A DNA stretch of 15,738 nt, taken from positions 1 through 15,738 of the forward strand of contig DAOVHJ010000014.1 of assembly GCA_030671945.1 (NCBI GenBank), in the 5' to 3' direction. Within the stretch, counting starts at the first letter, position 1. Each line of letters starts with the position of its first letter. A model generated the notes under the pieces. It was not told where the DNA came from. It searched no databases and worked only from the letters and a program-made list of their open reading frames with translations. Below, one piece after another: positions 7,331 to 14,480 of this stretch. The stretch is from Candidatus Heimdallarchaeota archaeon (GTDB lineage Archaea; Asgardarchaeota; Heimdallarchaeia; JABLTI01). Both the position numbers and the translations under genes were made by a program.

Positions 7331-8179
7331 CTAGATCACTTTTTTTCTAACAACTATTAGAATTTCCTCACCAGAATCAATTAATCCTGTATCACTTGAT
7401 ATTCTCTTTTCTATTTCTAACAAATTATTCCATGCGTCTTCGTTTTCGCGTAGTTTCGACATTTTTTTGGTATCTTTTAAATTAAGACTATTTACTGCAA
7501 ACATTTCCAGAATTTCACAGTCATATTTCTCTAAAAATCCTGAGAGTTCTTTACTAGTAAATGCATAATAAGCTGGTTCATCAGGGAATTCTTCAAATTG
7601 CTTGTAATGTGTATCAAGCATCTCCCAGATACCTGACTTTGTTGTCGAGACGAGTTTTTCAAATTTTTTCTCTTGAATTAGAGAACGAAGGAAGGCAATC
7701 TTATTTTTTACAGTAAATAATATGGGAGCTCCAATTTTGGTAACGCGAACTATTTCATTGAAGAACTTATTTCGTTTTTCACAAGTATATGATAAGGTAC
7801 TGAAGAGGCTCATGGTCATATCAAAAGAATTACTCTGGAAATGACTTAGATCATAAACATCATCAACAATCGCAAATTGATCAATTTGAGAGTTCAGTCC
7901 CAGATTCTCAAATTTCTCTCGAGTAGTTTTTATTTGTTCTTCGGAAATATCTGCAATGACCAATCGTCTATTAGCTTGAGCAATTATTTCTGAGAAAATT
8001 CCTGGATCCAAGCTAATATCTAGAATCAAGCTGTCTTCTGGTGGGAGGTATTTTTGTATGCATTTTGAGATTATCTCATAGTTAAATGAACCAGGTGTGC
8101 TTTTATAAAAATTAGTAAACCAGTCTAGATCATTTCGTTTATCAATAAAATGCTTGAGAAATTCTTTATTAAAGGCCAT
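7331..8179 (-). CDS. Class I methyltransferase-like protein with eroded SAM site
   Basis: A 282-residue protein with the class I methyltransferase order. Strand 1/motif I is at 51-67 (LILDISLDPGIFSEIIA). Strand 2 at 73-79 has an Asp at the end (VIADIS), the usual ribose-binding position. An acidic DDVYDLSHF stretch (106-114) and FDMTMSLFSTLSY (119-131) follow, then EIVRVTKIGAPILFTV (142-157), the typical 'R.LkpGG' strand. Motif I has Ser and Asp where the first two glycines of DxGxGxG are expected, so cofactor binding is uncertain. A C-terminal region (160-282) may form the substrate cap. The ATG start is supported by GGTGG, 7 bases upstream. Target unknown. It is convergent with the PHP gene with zero spacing, and divergent from the dCMP deaminase with a 90-base shared upstream region. 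Confidence 0.65.
   Translation of the reverse strand: MAFNKEFLKHFIDKRNDLDWFTNFYKSTPGSFNYEIISKCIQKYLPPEDSLILDISLDPGIFSEIIAQANRRLVIADISEEQIKTTREKFENLGLNSQIDQFAIVDDVYDLSHFQSNSFDMTMSLFSTLSYTCEKRNKFFNEIVRVTKIGAPILFTVKNKIAFLRSLIQEKKFEKLVSTTKSGIWEMLDTHYKQFEEFPDEPAYYAFTSKELSGFLEKYDCEILEMFAVNSLNLKDTKKMSKLRENEDAWNNLLEIEKRISSDTGLIDSGEEILIVVRKKVI
7340..7346 (+). terminator. T-tract terminating the PHP gene inside the convergent CDS
   Basis: Seven T bases on the plus strand begin 10 bases after the PHP stop codon. They lie inside the 3' end of the minus-strand methyltransferase gene, where they encode its Lys-Lys pair. As there is no intergenic DNA, this U-tract is the likely stop signal for rightward transcripts. 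Confidence 0.35.
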
Positions 8180-8269
8180 TTTGTATCCACCAGAAAATAT
8201 TATTATACACTATATCATTAAACTTAAAATTAGTTTGCTCTTTTACAGCATAAAAATGAGGTTATTCAT
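8180..8269. promoter_or_regulatory. Divergent promoter region, methyltransferase / dCMP deaminase
   Basis: This 90-base AT-rich gap separates divergent start codons and must hold signals for both genes. On the minus side GGTGG (revcomp of 8187-8191) precedes the ATG. On the plus side GAGGT (8258-8262) precedes the TTG. TATA-like stretches occur at 8210-8215 and 8223-8230, but I cannot assign them to one strand with confidence. Confidence 0.4.
8258..8262 (+). promoter_or_regulatory. SD site fixing the TTG start of dCMP deaminase
   Basis: GAGGT ends 7 bases before TTG at 8270. No ATG lies in this frame near the expected N-terminus, so the SD position decides the TTG start. Confidence 0.6.
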
Positions 8270-8821
8270 TTGGCAGAGAAAAAAAATCAAGCAAAGAAAG
8301 CTAAAAAATCAGTTCGTAGAAGACCCACTGTTGATGAATATTTCACAGCAATGGCTGAACTAGTATCAACCAGATCTACATGTTTACGACGACAAATTGG
8401 TGCAGTAATCGTTCAAAATAATCATGTTATATCTACTGGCTACAACGGTGCACCTAAAGATATGCCTCATTGTATTGAAATTGGTTGTTTAAGAGATGAT
8501 CTTGGGATTCCGAGTGGTAAACAACACGAAATTTGTAGGGGTGTCCATAGCGAACAAAACGCAATAATTCAATGCGCTATACATGGAGAATCTACGAAGA
8601 ATGGCACTATTTATGTGACTGGTTTTCCTTGCAAAATTTGTGCGAAAATGATTATAAATTCGATGATAAAACGAGTGGTTCTCTCTGGACATTATTCAGA
8701 TACCGAAGGAATAGAACTATTGAAGCAAGCAGGTGTTGAAGTGGTTATTATGGAAAAATCTGCGAAAACAATTCTAGATGATGTAATTGCATTAAAAGCT
8801 TCTTGGCAAAGAACTGATTGA
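8270..8821 (+). CDS. dCMP deaminase (deoxycytidylate deaminase family)
   Basis: A 183-residue zinc-dependent deaminase expected to convert dCMP to dUMP, feeding dTMP synthesis. The catalytic motif is H93-x-E95 in VHSEQNAI with the PCKIC zinc pair C121/C124. The upstream CIEIGC (68-73) and the H86/C89 pair fit the extra zinc site seen in ComEB-type dCMP deaminases. The core starts near residue 20; the first 18 residues are Lys/Arg/Ala-rich and are an N-terminal extension. The start is TTG with a well-placed SD. It ends 9 bases from the stop of the convergent PIN-domain gene. Other CDA-fold deaminases are possible, but the length and the GYNGAP motif (57-62) favour dCMP deaminase. Confidence 0.88.
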   Translation: MAEKKNQAKKAKKSVRRRPTVDEYFTAMAELVSTRSTCLRRQIGAVIVQNNHVISTGYNGAPKDMPHCIEIGCLRDDLGIPSGKQHEICRGVHSEQNAIIQCAIHGESTKNGTIYVTGFPCKICAKMIINSMIKRVVLSGHYSDTEGIELLKQAGVEVVIMEKSAKTILDDVIALKASWQRTD

Positions 8822-8830
8822 TTTCTATCA

Positions 8831-9235
8831 TTAGATCGGTAAAGTACCGACAAGTTCTAAATGACTTTTTGAACGAATAAAAATAACCGCAATACTATGT
8901 TCTAGTAAACGCTTTTTCAATTCATTGTCATTTGTAACAATCACACATTGAGATTTATTTCTAATAGCATATTGAATGATCTTATCATCAATTGGTATGT
9001 CATCAATAAGATCAAATTCAATTATCTTTAATGACTCGAGTAGTTTCTTAGCAAAAAGGATTTTGCGAGCCATTTTTGGTTTTTCAGCTAGAAATTCTAG
9101 TTCTTTTAGGCATACTGAGAGATAAACTACTTCATGTTTCTGAGGAACTATCCTTTCAATCTCCCTAGTAACATTAAACTTCCCTTCAGAAGCTAACAAG
9201 AGAATATTTGTATCTAGCACAACATAAAGAGTCAA
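8831..9235 (-). CDS. PIN-domain ribonuclease, FCF1/VapC9-like
   Basis: A 134-residue PIN-domain protein. Conserved acidic residues of the metal-dependent nuclease site are visible: D8 in LDTN, E45 in LKELEFL, D83/D84 and D103 in TNDNEL. It occupies the last position of the eS6 - aIF2-gamma - PIN operon, a conserved archaeal gene order in which this protein is usually annotated as an rRNA-processing FCF1-like endonuclease. A role in pre-rRNA cleavage is therefore more likely than a toxin role, and no antitoxin-like gene is adjacent. The TTG start is strongly supported by GGAGG, 7 bases upstream. It begins 28 bases after the aIF2-gamma stop. Confidence 0.85.
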   Translation of the reverse strand: MTLYVVLDTNILLLASEGKFNVTREIERIVPQKHEVVYLSVCLKELEFLAEKPKMARKILFAKKLLESLKIIEFDLIDDIPIDDKIIQYAIRNKSQCVIVTNDNELKKRLLEHSIAVIFIRSKSHLELVGTLPI

Positions 9236-9242
9236 AATACTT

Positions 9243-9247
9243 CCTCC
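9243..9247 (-). promoter_or_regulatory. Strong SD for the PIN-domain gene
   Basis: The minus strand reads GGAGG here, 7 bases upstream of a TTG codon at 9235. This is the strongest SD in the window and fixes a non-ATG start for the PIN gene. Confidence 0.7.
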
Positions 9248-9263
9248 CCATAAGAAAAATCAC

Positions 9264-10802
9264 TCATTGAGTAATTCCGAAACCAATGAGTCTAAAACGA
9301 TTTGAAATACGTCTTGATACTGCCACTCGAGTATTTTTCTCAGCAGAGACAGGTCTCGCAAGTTTCACAACTACTATATTACCTTTCCCAATACTAGTAA
9401 TAACACCTAAAGTAATAGCGGTCCAAACATTGAGCATAAGTTGCTCACCAACTGCTAGATTCTTTACTTTAGTTCTTTCCTCCAAACCAACAACATAATC
9501 CATTAATTTAACTTTTAAACTCAATTCATCTAAAACCGGTGGAAGTTTATCGGGAGTACCAATTATGTTTCCAACTAAATTATCAGAACGAGTGTAAGCA
9601 GGATCAATTTCTGTTCGGATAGACATTAATCCTCCAGGTTTCGCTTCTTTGACTTTACCAAGAGTTCCTGCATAAATACTTGTGATTTTTGTTTTTACAG
9701 GAATGTATTGTTTGTTAATTCTTGCTCCAGGAACAATTTCGATGTCATCCCCTTCTTTCAAAACACCTTGGATGATAGATCCTCCAAGTACTCCACCTAA
9801 GAGATCTTTCGGAGCAGTCCCCGGTTTATTAACTTCAAAAGATCGAGCAACAAACATTCGAGGTTCAACTTTTTCATCTCTTTTTGGAGTTTTAACAACA
9901 TCTTCAATTGTTTTAACTAAGATATCCAAGTTCGCACCGTGAACAGCACTCATTGGAATAATTGGTGCTCCCTCTGCAACTGTTCCTTTTACGAAAGCTT
10001 TGATATCAGCATGACTCTTATTAGCTTCAGCTTCTGTAACAAGTTCAACTTTGTTTTGAACGATAATAATATTGGTTATTCCTACTGCATCCATCGCAGC
10101 TAGATGCTCTCGAGTTTGAGCTTGAGGACATTTTTCATTGGCTGCTATAACTAATATTGCTCCATCAAAAATTGCTGCGCCTGTCAATAAAGTTGCCATT
10201 AAAACTTCGTGTCCAGGGGCATCAACAAAAGAAATCCTGCGTTTTACTTTGGTTTCAGCTTTACATTTAGGACAAACAGCTTCAGTTGTCCATCTGCTGT
10301 CTTCAGGACATTTAGAACAATATCGGATATCAGTATCAGCATATCCTAATCGAATAGTAATTCCTCGTTTTAGCTCTTCAGAATGAGTGTCAGGAAAAAT
10401 TCCTGTTAAGGCTTTCACGAGAGTTGATTTTCCATGGTCAACATGACCAATTGTTCCGATATTGACTTCTGCTTGTTTCCCGGTAGAATAGACATCTGGG
10501 TCAATAACTACAACTTCCTTCTTAGAGGGTTTAACTTTAGAGGTTTTAGTTTTAATGGTTTTAGCTTTTTTGGCTTTAGGTTTTTTTGTGGTCTTTGTCT
10601 CTACAGCAGTCTTTGGTTCTTCAGTGGTCTTTGGTTCTTCAGTGGTCTTTGGTTCTTCAGTGGTCTTTGGTTCTTCAGTAGTCTTTGGTTCAGTTTCTTT
10701 AACCTCTTTGAGACTACTTTCGGGAGTAGTTTTTTCACTCTCGCTGACAGTAGTTTTTGTTTTTGACTCTTCTTTTGGTTCGGAAGTAGTTTCTTTACTC
10801 AA
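9264..10802 (-). CDS. eif2g: Translation initiation factor aIF2 subunit gamma with long N-terminal tail
   Basis: A 512-residue GTPase subunit of the aIF2 heterotrimer that brings Met-tRNAi to the small ribosomal subunit. The core starts near residue 111: G1 GHVDHGKS (119-126), switch I RGITIRLGY (146-154), a zinc knuckle C162/C165/C177/C180, G3 DAPGH (194-198), G4 NKVE (250-253), and two beta-barrel domains to the end. Archaeal family members are usually about 410 residues. The extra ~105 residues are a Lys/Thr/Glu/Pro-rich tail with five EPKT units (residues 38, 44, 50, 56, 62) followed by a Lys-rich stretch (71-95). The ORF starts with TTG; GGAG lies 12 bases upstream, a rather long spacing. 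I see no other ATG, GTG or TTG codon in frame between that start and the G domain, so the tail appears truly encoded. It lies 24 bases after eS6 and is probably co-transcribed with it. Confidence 0.93.
   Translation of the reverse strand: MSKETTSEPKEESKTKTTVSESEKTTPESSLKEVKETEPKTTEEPKTTEEPKTTEEPKTTEEPKTAVETKTTKKPKAKKAKTIKTKTSKVKPSKKEVVVIDPDVYSTGKQAEVNIGTIGHVDHGKSTLVKALTGIFPDTHSEELKRGITIRLGYADTDIRYCSKCPEDSRWTTEAVCPKCKAETKVKRRISFVDAPGHEVLMATLLTGAAIFDGAILVIAANEKCPQAQTREHLAAMDAVGITNIIIVQNKVELVTEAEANKSHADIKAFVKGTVAEGAPIIPMSAVHGANLDILVKTIEDVVKTPKRDEKVEPRMFVARSFEVNKPGTAPKDLLGGVLGGSIIQGVLKEGDDIEIVPGARINKQYIPVKTKITSIYAGTLGKVKEAKPGGLMSIRTEIDPAYTRSDNLVGNIIGTPDKLPPVLDELSLKVKLMDYVVGLEERTKVKNLAVGEQLMLNVWTAITLGVITSIGKGNIVVVKLARPVSAEKNTRVAVSRRISNRFRLIGFGITQ
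10609..10691 (-). repeat. 18-bp tandem repeat within the aIF2-gamma tail
   Basis: On the plus strand the unit GTCTTTGGTTCTTCAGTG occurs at 10609, 10627, 10645 and 10663 (the last copy ends in A), followed by an 11-base partial copy at 10681. It is exactly in frame and encodes the EPKTTE repeat of the aIF2-gamma tail. The near-identical copies point to recent slippage, so copy number may differ among relatives. Confidence 0.9.
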
Positions 10803-10826
10803 AACGATTCTATTCTCCAGCTATTA

Positions 10827-11207
10827 TTATCCTGTAATTAATTCATCTATCTTCTTCTTACCCATTTCAACGATTCTAACATTCACTTGATAGATGTCGT
10901 CACTTATAGTATTTCCCCTTACTAATTTTCTCTTCCTGAGTCCGCGTTCTTTGATTCGAAAACCTTGACCGTCTGTGGTAAGGATCCTTTTACGGATAGG
11001 ACCTTCAAGATTGCTTCTCATTGGAAAACCATCTTTATCACTACCACCAGTGATTTTGAAAATGTAGCCTGGGAAACCAATTGGGCCACCCTCAATTTCT
11101 TCACTAATTTTTTTACCAATTAGTAAAGTAGCTTTTCCTCCTTCGACTATAGTTTTAAAGCTTTTACCAGATTTTGGGTCGCCAATGTTTAATTGAAATT
11201 TTGCCAA
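10827..11207 (-). CDS. rps6e: Small-subunit ribosomal protein eS6
   Basis: A 126-residue protein matching archaeal S6e in length and sequence: the N-terminal FQLNIGDPKSGKSFK (4-18), the glycine-rich GFPGYIFKITGGSDKDGFPM (44-63) and the basic KERGLRKRKLVRGNTIS segment (86-102). It is a 30S ribosomal component with no catalytic role. The start is TTG, supported by AAGGAG ending 9 bases upstream (11217-11222 on the plus strand). It is first in the eS6 - aIF2-gamma - PIN operon and has its own TATA-like promoter upstream. Confidence 0.95.
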   Translation of the reverse strand: MAKFQLNIGDPKSGKSFKTIVEGGKATLLIGKKISEEIEGGPIGFPGYIFKITGGSDKDGFPMRSNLEGPIRKRILTTDGQGFRIKERGLRKRKLVRGNTISDDIYQVNVRIVEMGKKKIDELITG

Positions 11208-11288
11208 TTATATTTGCTCCTTGTTCTTTACTAGATTGATATGTTCAGTCACATCTCTCTAATTACATAACGATTGCGATTGAAAAGG

Positions 11289-11296
11289 ATTTATAT
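11289..11296 (-). promoter_or_regulatory. Candidate TATA box for the eS6 operon
   Basis: The minus strand reads ATATAAAT, preceded by an A-run that resembles a BRE. It lies about 82 bases upstream of the eS6 TTG. Transcription would start near 11265 and give a leader of about 55 bases containing the SD. A new promoter here is consistent with the U-tract that ends the upstream GIY-YIG gene. Confidence 0.5.
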
Positions 11297-11330
11297 TTTT
11301 ATTGATGGTTCTCTTCATATTTTGCTTTAT

Positions 11331-11337
11331 AAAAAAA
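11331..11337 (-). terminator. U-tract after the GIY-YIG gene
   Basis: Seven T bases on the minus strand lie 16 bases downstream of the stop of the GIY-YIG protein. This is a typical archaeal termination signal and separates that gene from the eS6 operon. Confidence 0.45.
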
Positions 11338-11353
11338 TTCCGATTTCATGGAT

Positions 11354-12313
11354 TTAGTTCAGTACATTGATTTTTGCCAGAATTTTATCGATAATTTCCA
11401 TGTGTTTAGTATCTTTACTCACGATTTCTTGAATATTAGTATAATACTTTTTCAAGATAGTAGGCATTGCTTTCTGATGAAAAAGTAACTCAATAGCTTG
11501 AATTCGATCTCTAAGCACAGCTGCTCCTTCAAAATTTTCCTTCTCTGTTTCTATCTTCATTAAACCCTCAAGTTTAGTTATAACTCTAGTTCCTTTATTC
11601 TCCAATTCATTGATGAAATCATCAATTAGCTCCAGATATTTTCGCTTATCAAAAGCACCGTTTTTACAGGGAGCTTGGCAATGCTTCAGTTTTTCTTTAA
11701 GACAAGAAGGATAAGATTTGCCATTAAGCTTTATTGGATTCTCATTATTGCAGATAGGAATTATCCTCAGAAAACCATCTATTGCTAAATCAATAGGTGA
11801 CCCAACATTGAAAGGTCCAAAAATAAAACTCTCAGGTAAAAGGATTTGGTAACTGGTAAGAACTCTAGGAACATCCTCACCAAGAGTAATCTCAATGAAA
11901 GGATACTTCCAGTGACTTCTATTGATGGAAGGACGAAAAGCAGAGATCAGGCATCCCTCCAAAGTGAATGCTTCTTCATCACTCTCAGTTACAATGTACT
12001 TGACTTGCTTGGTTGTGTTAATAATTTTGTTTTTCTTTTTTCTTTCCTTATTGTAGACCATAGAAGGAAAACTGTCCAAGTGCTTCTGAGTATAATCCCA
12101 AGTAAACTTCGGAATGGGCGGTCGTCCTCTTCTATCATGAGCAACTTTCTTGAAGATTTTATCAGTTCCTTTTCTAAAATGATCGGAAATGCGTTTCTTT
12201 AAATTAATGGATTTTCCAATGTAGATTATCTCACCATTACCACCAAAGAAAAAGTAAACTCCTGGTTTTTCTGGTAGACTATCCACTAGGTCTTGCATAA
12301 GCCTAAACACCAT
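11354..12313 (-). CDS. Stand-alone UvrC-N-like GIY-YIG/UVR protein
   Basis: A 319-residue protein resembling only the N-terminal half of UvrC. The GIY-YIG nuclease domain has PGVYFF (17-22), YIGKS (31-35), the catalytic-type Arg R41 and the metal-type Glu E119 in TLEGCLI. A central region has four cysteines (C188, C204, C212, C216) with the C-x7-C-x3-C spacing of the UvrC iron-sulfur motif. A UVR-like helical hairpin follows at about 248-278 (EKENFEGAAVLRDRIQAI). The RNase H-like second nuclease domain and helix-hairpin-helix repeats of full UvrC are absent. Compared with UvrC there is an extra basic stretch of about 40 residues (50-98) inside the GIY-YIG domain. It may make a single 3'-side incision, as the stand-alone homolog Cho does, or act outside uvrAB repair. 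The first ATG has no SD; a second ATG at residue 6 is an alternative start. Confidence 0.8.
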   Translation of the reverse strand: MVFRLMQDLVDSLPEKPGVYFFFGGNGEIIYIGKSINLKKRISDHFRKGTDKIFKKVAHDRRGRPPIPKFTWDYTQKHLDSFPSMVYNKERKKKNKIINTTKQVKYIVTESDEEAFTLEGCLISAFRPSINRSHWKYPFIEITLGEDVPRVLTSYQILLPESFIFGPFNVGSPIDLAIDGFLRIIPICNNENPIKLNGKSYPSCLKEKLKHCQAPCKNGAFDKRKYLELIDDFINELENKGTRVITKLEGLMKIETEKENFEGAAVLRDRIQAIELLFHQKAMPTILKKYYTNIQEIVSKDTKHMEIIDKILAKINVLN

Positions 12314-12475
12314 ACGCGTTAGTAATTGGTAGATTTTACAAAATAAAAAGATAGTTAGTACTGAAGAATTCTTTAAGACTAAAGCAAAATTAGTTTAATA
12401 CTTAAAGCAAGAATACTAGTGTTCGACATTTCTTAGCCGAAACAAAAATCCATTAGTGAAATCGAGGATTGAATT
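12314..12475. promoter_or_regulatory. Divergent promoter region, GIY-YIG / ATC-hydrolase-like genes
   Basis: This 162-base AT-rich gap separates divergent starts. On the minus side TTTTATTT (revcomp of 12341-12349) lies about 28-36 bases before the GIY-YIG ATG, a spacing that fits a leaderless transcript. On the plus side TTTAATACTTAAA (12394-12406) is TATA-like, and a clear GAGGA SD (12464-12468) precedes the ATG at 12476. The motifs are seen; their use is inferred. Confidence 0.35.
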
Positions 12476-13375
12476 ATGAAATTCATACAAACTGGAACAT
12501 TCAATGAAAATTATCTAAAAGAAGTCATGGATTTTAAGCTGTTAGATAGTATTGAGAATATGTATTTGGCTAAACTTGATTATTTTATTGGATTTGTAAT
12601 AAAAGAAAAACCAGAGATAATTATGGATTATATTAACAATCTTACAAGGAAGTATCAAGGATTAGTAGAAGAAGATTTTGTGAAAAAAATTTCCGGAGAG
12701 ATTGAAAAAATAATTACTAAATGCAAAAATTTGAAACAATACCACGACTTGAATAAAGTAGCTCTAAATTATTTTGTACATCTACTGGAGCTAAAAGATA
12801 CAAATGCTTGGGAAACATCTGAAGTGCAGATTACCAGGAAAGCACTCATAAAAGCATGGATTTATCATTCTTATTATTTCTTGGAAACTTTAACAGAGAC
12901 AATTGACAGAACTGAGGCAATGAAATTATTCAAGCGATACATCACTCACTATCACTTGGATCATCCCTCACCAAATAGAGAAAAATTTGTTAGCCTTGAA
13001 AAGAGATTTGAGGAACGAACAACAGGAGATACAACGTCATCTGAATGGGTAATCGTTCATACTATGTTGGAAGATGGAAAATACGCTTTCAAAAACAAGA
13101 ATTGTCCAACTTTGGTTGATACTATGAAAGATCTAACGGATGTTGAATTAAAATATCTTGTTTGCTGTTACGGAGATTATGAAGCATTCAGAGCTAACTC
13201 AAGTGATCACATCATTCTAACAATGGAGCACACTCTTATGCAAGGAGACTCCTATTGCTCTCGAGTATTACATGACACTCGAATTGATTATGATTTACGA
13301 CATCCACCAAAAGAGTTCTGGGATAATTTTGAATCCGGAAACGAGAAAGAAGCCAAGAAATACTACAAAAAGTGA
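12476..13375 (+). CDS. L-2-amino-thiazoline-4-carboxylate hydrolase-family protein
   Basis: A 299-residue protein. The C-terminal half (about 190-270) fits my memory of the ATC-hydrolase family: a helix with NCPTLVDTMKDL (209-220), the YLVCCYGDYEAF segment (228-239) and the conserved M-E-H-T-L-M-Q-G-D-x-Y-C block (250-261). Named members hydrolyse 2-amino-thiazoline-4-carboxylate to S-carbamoyl-cysteine, but most relatives have unknown substrates. The N-terminal 110 residues are helical and do not suggest a separate known domain. No signal peptide or membrane segment is seen. The ATG start has a good SD (GAGGA, 8 bases away). Family assignment is moderately sure; the reaction in this organism is not established. 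Confidence 0.6.
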   Translation: MKFIQTGTFNENYLKEVMDFKLLDSIENMYLAKLDYFIGFVIKEKPEIIMDYINNLTRKYQGLVEEDFVKKISGEIEKIITKCKNLKQYHDLNKVALNYFVHLLELKDTNAWETSEVQITRKALIKAWIYHSYYFLETLTETIDRTEAMKLFKRYITHYHLDHPSPNREKFVSLEKRFEERTTGDTTSSEWVIVHTMLEDGKYAFKNKNCPTLVDTMKDLTDVELKYLVCCYGDYEAFRANSSDHIILTMEHTLMQGDSYCSRVLHDTRIDYDLRHPPKEFWDNFESGNEKEAKKYYKK

Positions 13376-13503
13376 TTTAGCTTAGCACTCCTTTCTTTTA
13401 AACTTGATTAAATAATGTTGAAATTTAGTAAGAAATGTTTTAAGATTGTTTCATCTAATTCTATCTGTAGGATTCCACCCTCTTGAAAAAGTATGAATAA
13501 AAG

Positions 13504-14463
13504 GTGTTAAAGCTGAACAAATACAAACCAAAAGATCCACTGAAGTCACCCAGATTCTCTGGAGTAAAAACGTTTATGCGATTACCTCATAAGCAGACTA
13601 CAAAAGATATTGATTTTGCAATAATAGGAGTGCCATCTGATGCTGGAGCATCATTTAGAACAGGTCAAAGAGAAGGGCCAGCAGCAATTAGAAAAGTATC
13701 AGCTTTGCTTAGACACCATAATCCAATATTGAATGTTAGTCCTTTTGAGCATCTCTCAGGAGTAGATTATGGGGATTTATCTGTTATTCCAGGATACATT
13801 GAAGATAGTTTCAAGGAAATTGAAAAAGATCTTTTACCAGTTGTTGAAGCAGGAGTTGTCCCAATTCTACTAGGCGGGGATCATGCAATCACTTTGCCAG
13901 AGCTTAGAGTGGTAGCTAAGAAACATGGACCAATTGCCCTGGTGCACTTTGATGCTCACAGTGATACTTCAGATGAATATTTTGGGAAACCATATAATCA
14001 TGGCACTCCATTTGCTAGAGCTGTTGAAGAGAATTTACTTCTTGTAAATCATTCAATTCAAGTTGGCTTACGTGGTTCCACTTATTCAGAAAATCACCTA
14101 GAAATTCCGAAAAAATTGGGTTTTGAAATTATTACAATGGCAGAATTACAAGAAATGGGTGTTGAAAAACTAATCCAGCGAATCCAAAAAAGAATTGGAG
14201 ATAAGAAAGTATTTCTTTCCTTTGATGTGGATTTCGTTGATCCAGCTTTTGCACCTGGTACTGGAACTCCTGAAGTAGGAGGAGTAACCAGCGGAGAAGC
14301 TATAACAATAATTCGAGGATTAAAAGATCTCAATTTTGTTGGATTTGATATAGTTGAGGTTTTACCTGCATTAGATCCTTCAGAGATTACAGCTTTACTT
14401 GCTTCTAATATTGCGTACGAATTTATTTCCATCTTGGCATACCAGAAAAATCAAGTTGTATAA
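13504..14463 (+). CDS. speB: Agmatinase/arginase-family ureohydrolase
   Basis: A 319-residue binuclear-manganese ureohydrolase that splits a guanidino compound into urea and an amine. Metal ligands are visible: GGDH (124-127), DAHSD (150-154) and SFDVDFVDP (239-247). The APGTGTPEVGG loop (250-260) and the VEVLPALD segment (284-291) are typical. GGDHAITLPEL and HGTPFARAVEE favour agmatinase over classical arginase, but substrate cannot be fixed by eye; guanidinobutyrase and arginase are alternatives. The neighbouring ornithine aminotransferase makes an ornithine-forming role worth testing. The start is GTG: the codon two positions upstream in frame (13498-13500) is a stop, so no earlier start exists. 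AAGG immediately precedes the GTG rather than sitting at SD distance. Confidence 0.85.
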   Translation: MLKLNKYKPKDPLKSPRFSGVKTFMRLPHKQTTKDIDFAIIGVPSDAGASFRTGQREGPAAIRKVSALLRHHNPILNVSPFEHLSGVDYGDLSVIPGYIEDSFKEIEKDLLPVVEAGVVPILLGGDHAITLPELRVVAKKHGPIALVHFDAHSDTSDEYFGKPYNHGTPFARAVEENLLLVNHSIQVGLRGSTYSENHLEIPKKLGFEIITMAELQEMGVEKLIQRIQKRIGDKKVFLSFDVDFVDPAFAPGTGTPEVGGVTSGEAITIIRGLKDLNFVGFDIVEVLPALDPSEITALLASNIAYEFISILAYQKNQVV

Positions 14464-14480
14464 TTAGGTAAAGTGCAATT

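Noticed and set aside
8154..8363. Plus-strand 69-codon frame starting with ATG across the divergent region
   Set aside because: It overlaps the methyltransferase start and the dCMP deaminase, has no SD, and its sequence is Lys/Ile-rich out-of-frame translation.
8831..9235. PIN domain as a VapC toxin
   Set aside because: No antitoxin-like gene is adjacent; the operon with eS6 and aIF2-gamma is the conserved housekeeping context.
10609..10691. Regular short repeats that might suggest a CRISPR array
   Set aside because: The repeats are direct and without spacers, exactly in frame with aIF2-gamma, and encode EPKTTE.
10434..10890. Two plus-strand reading frames rich in Phe/Trp or Val/Ser repeats
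   Set aside because: They are the reverse strand of the aIF2-gamma tail; the repeats come from the 18-bp tandem repeat and nothing resembles a real protein.
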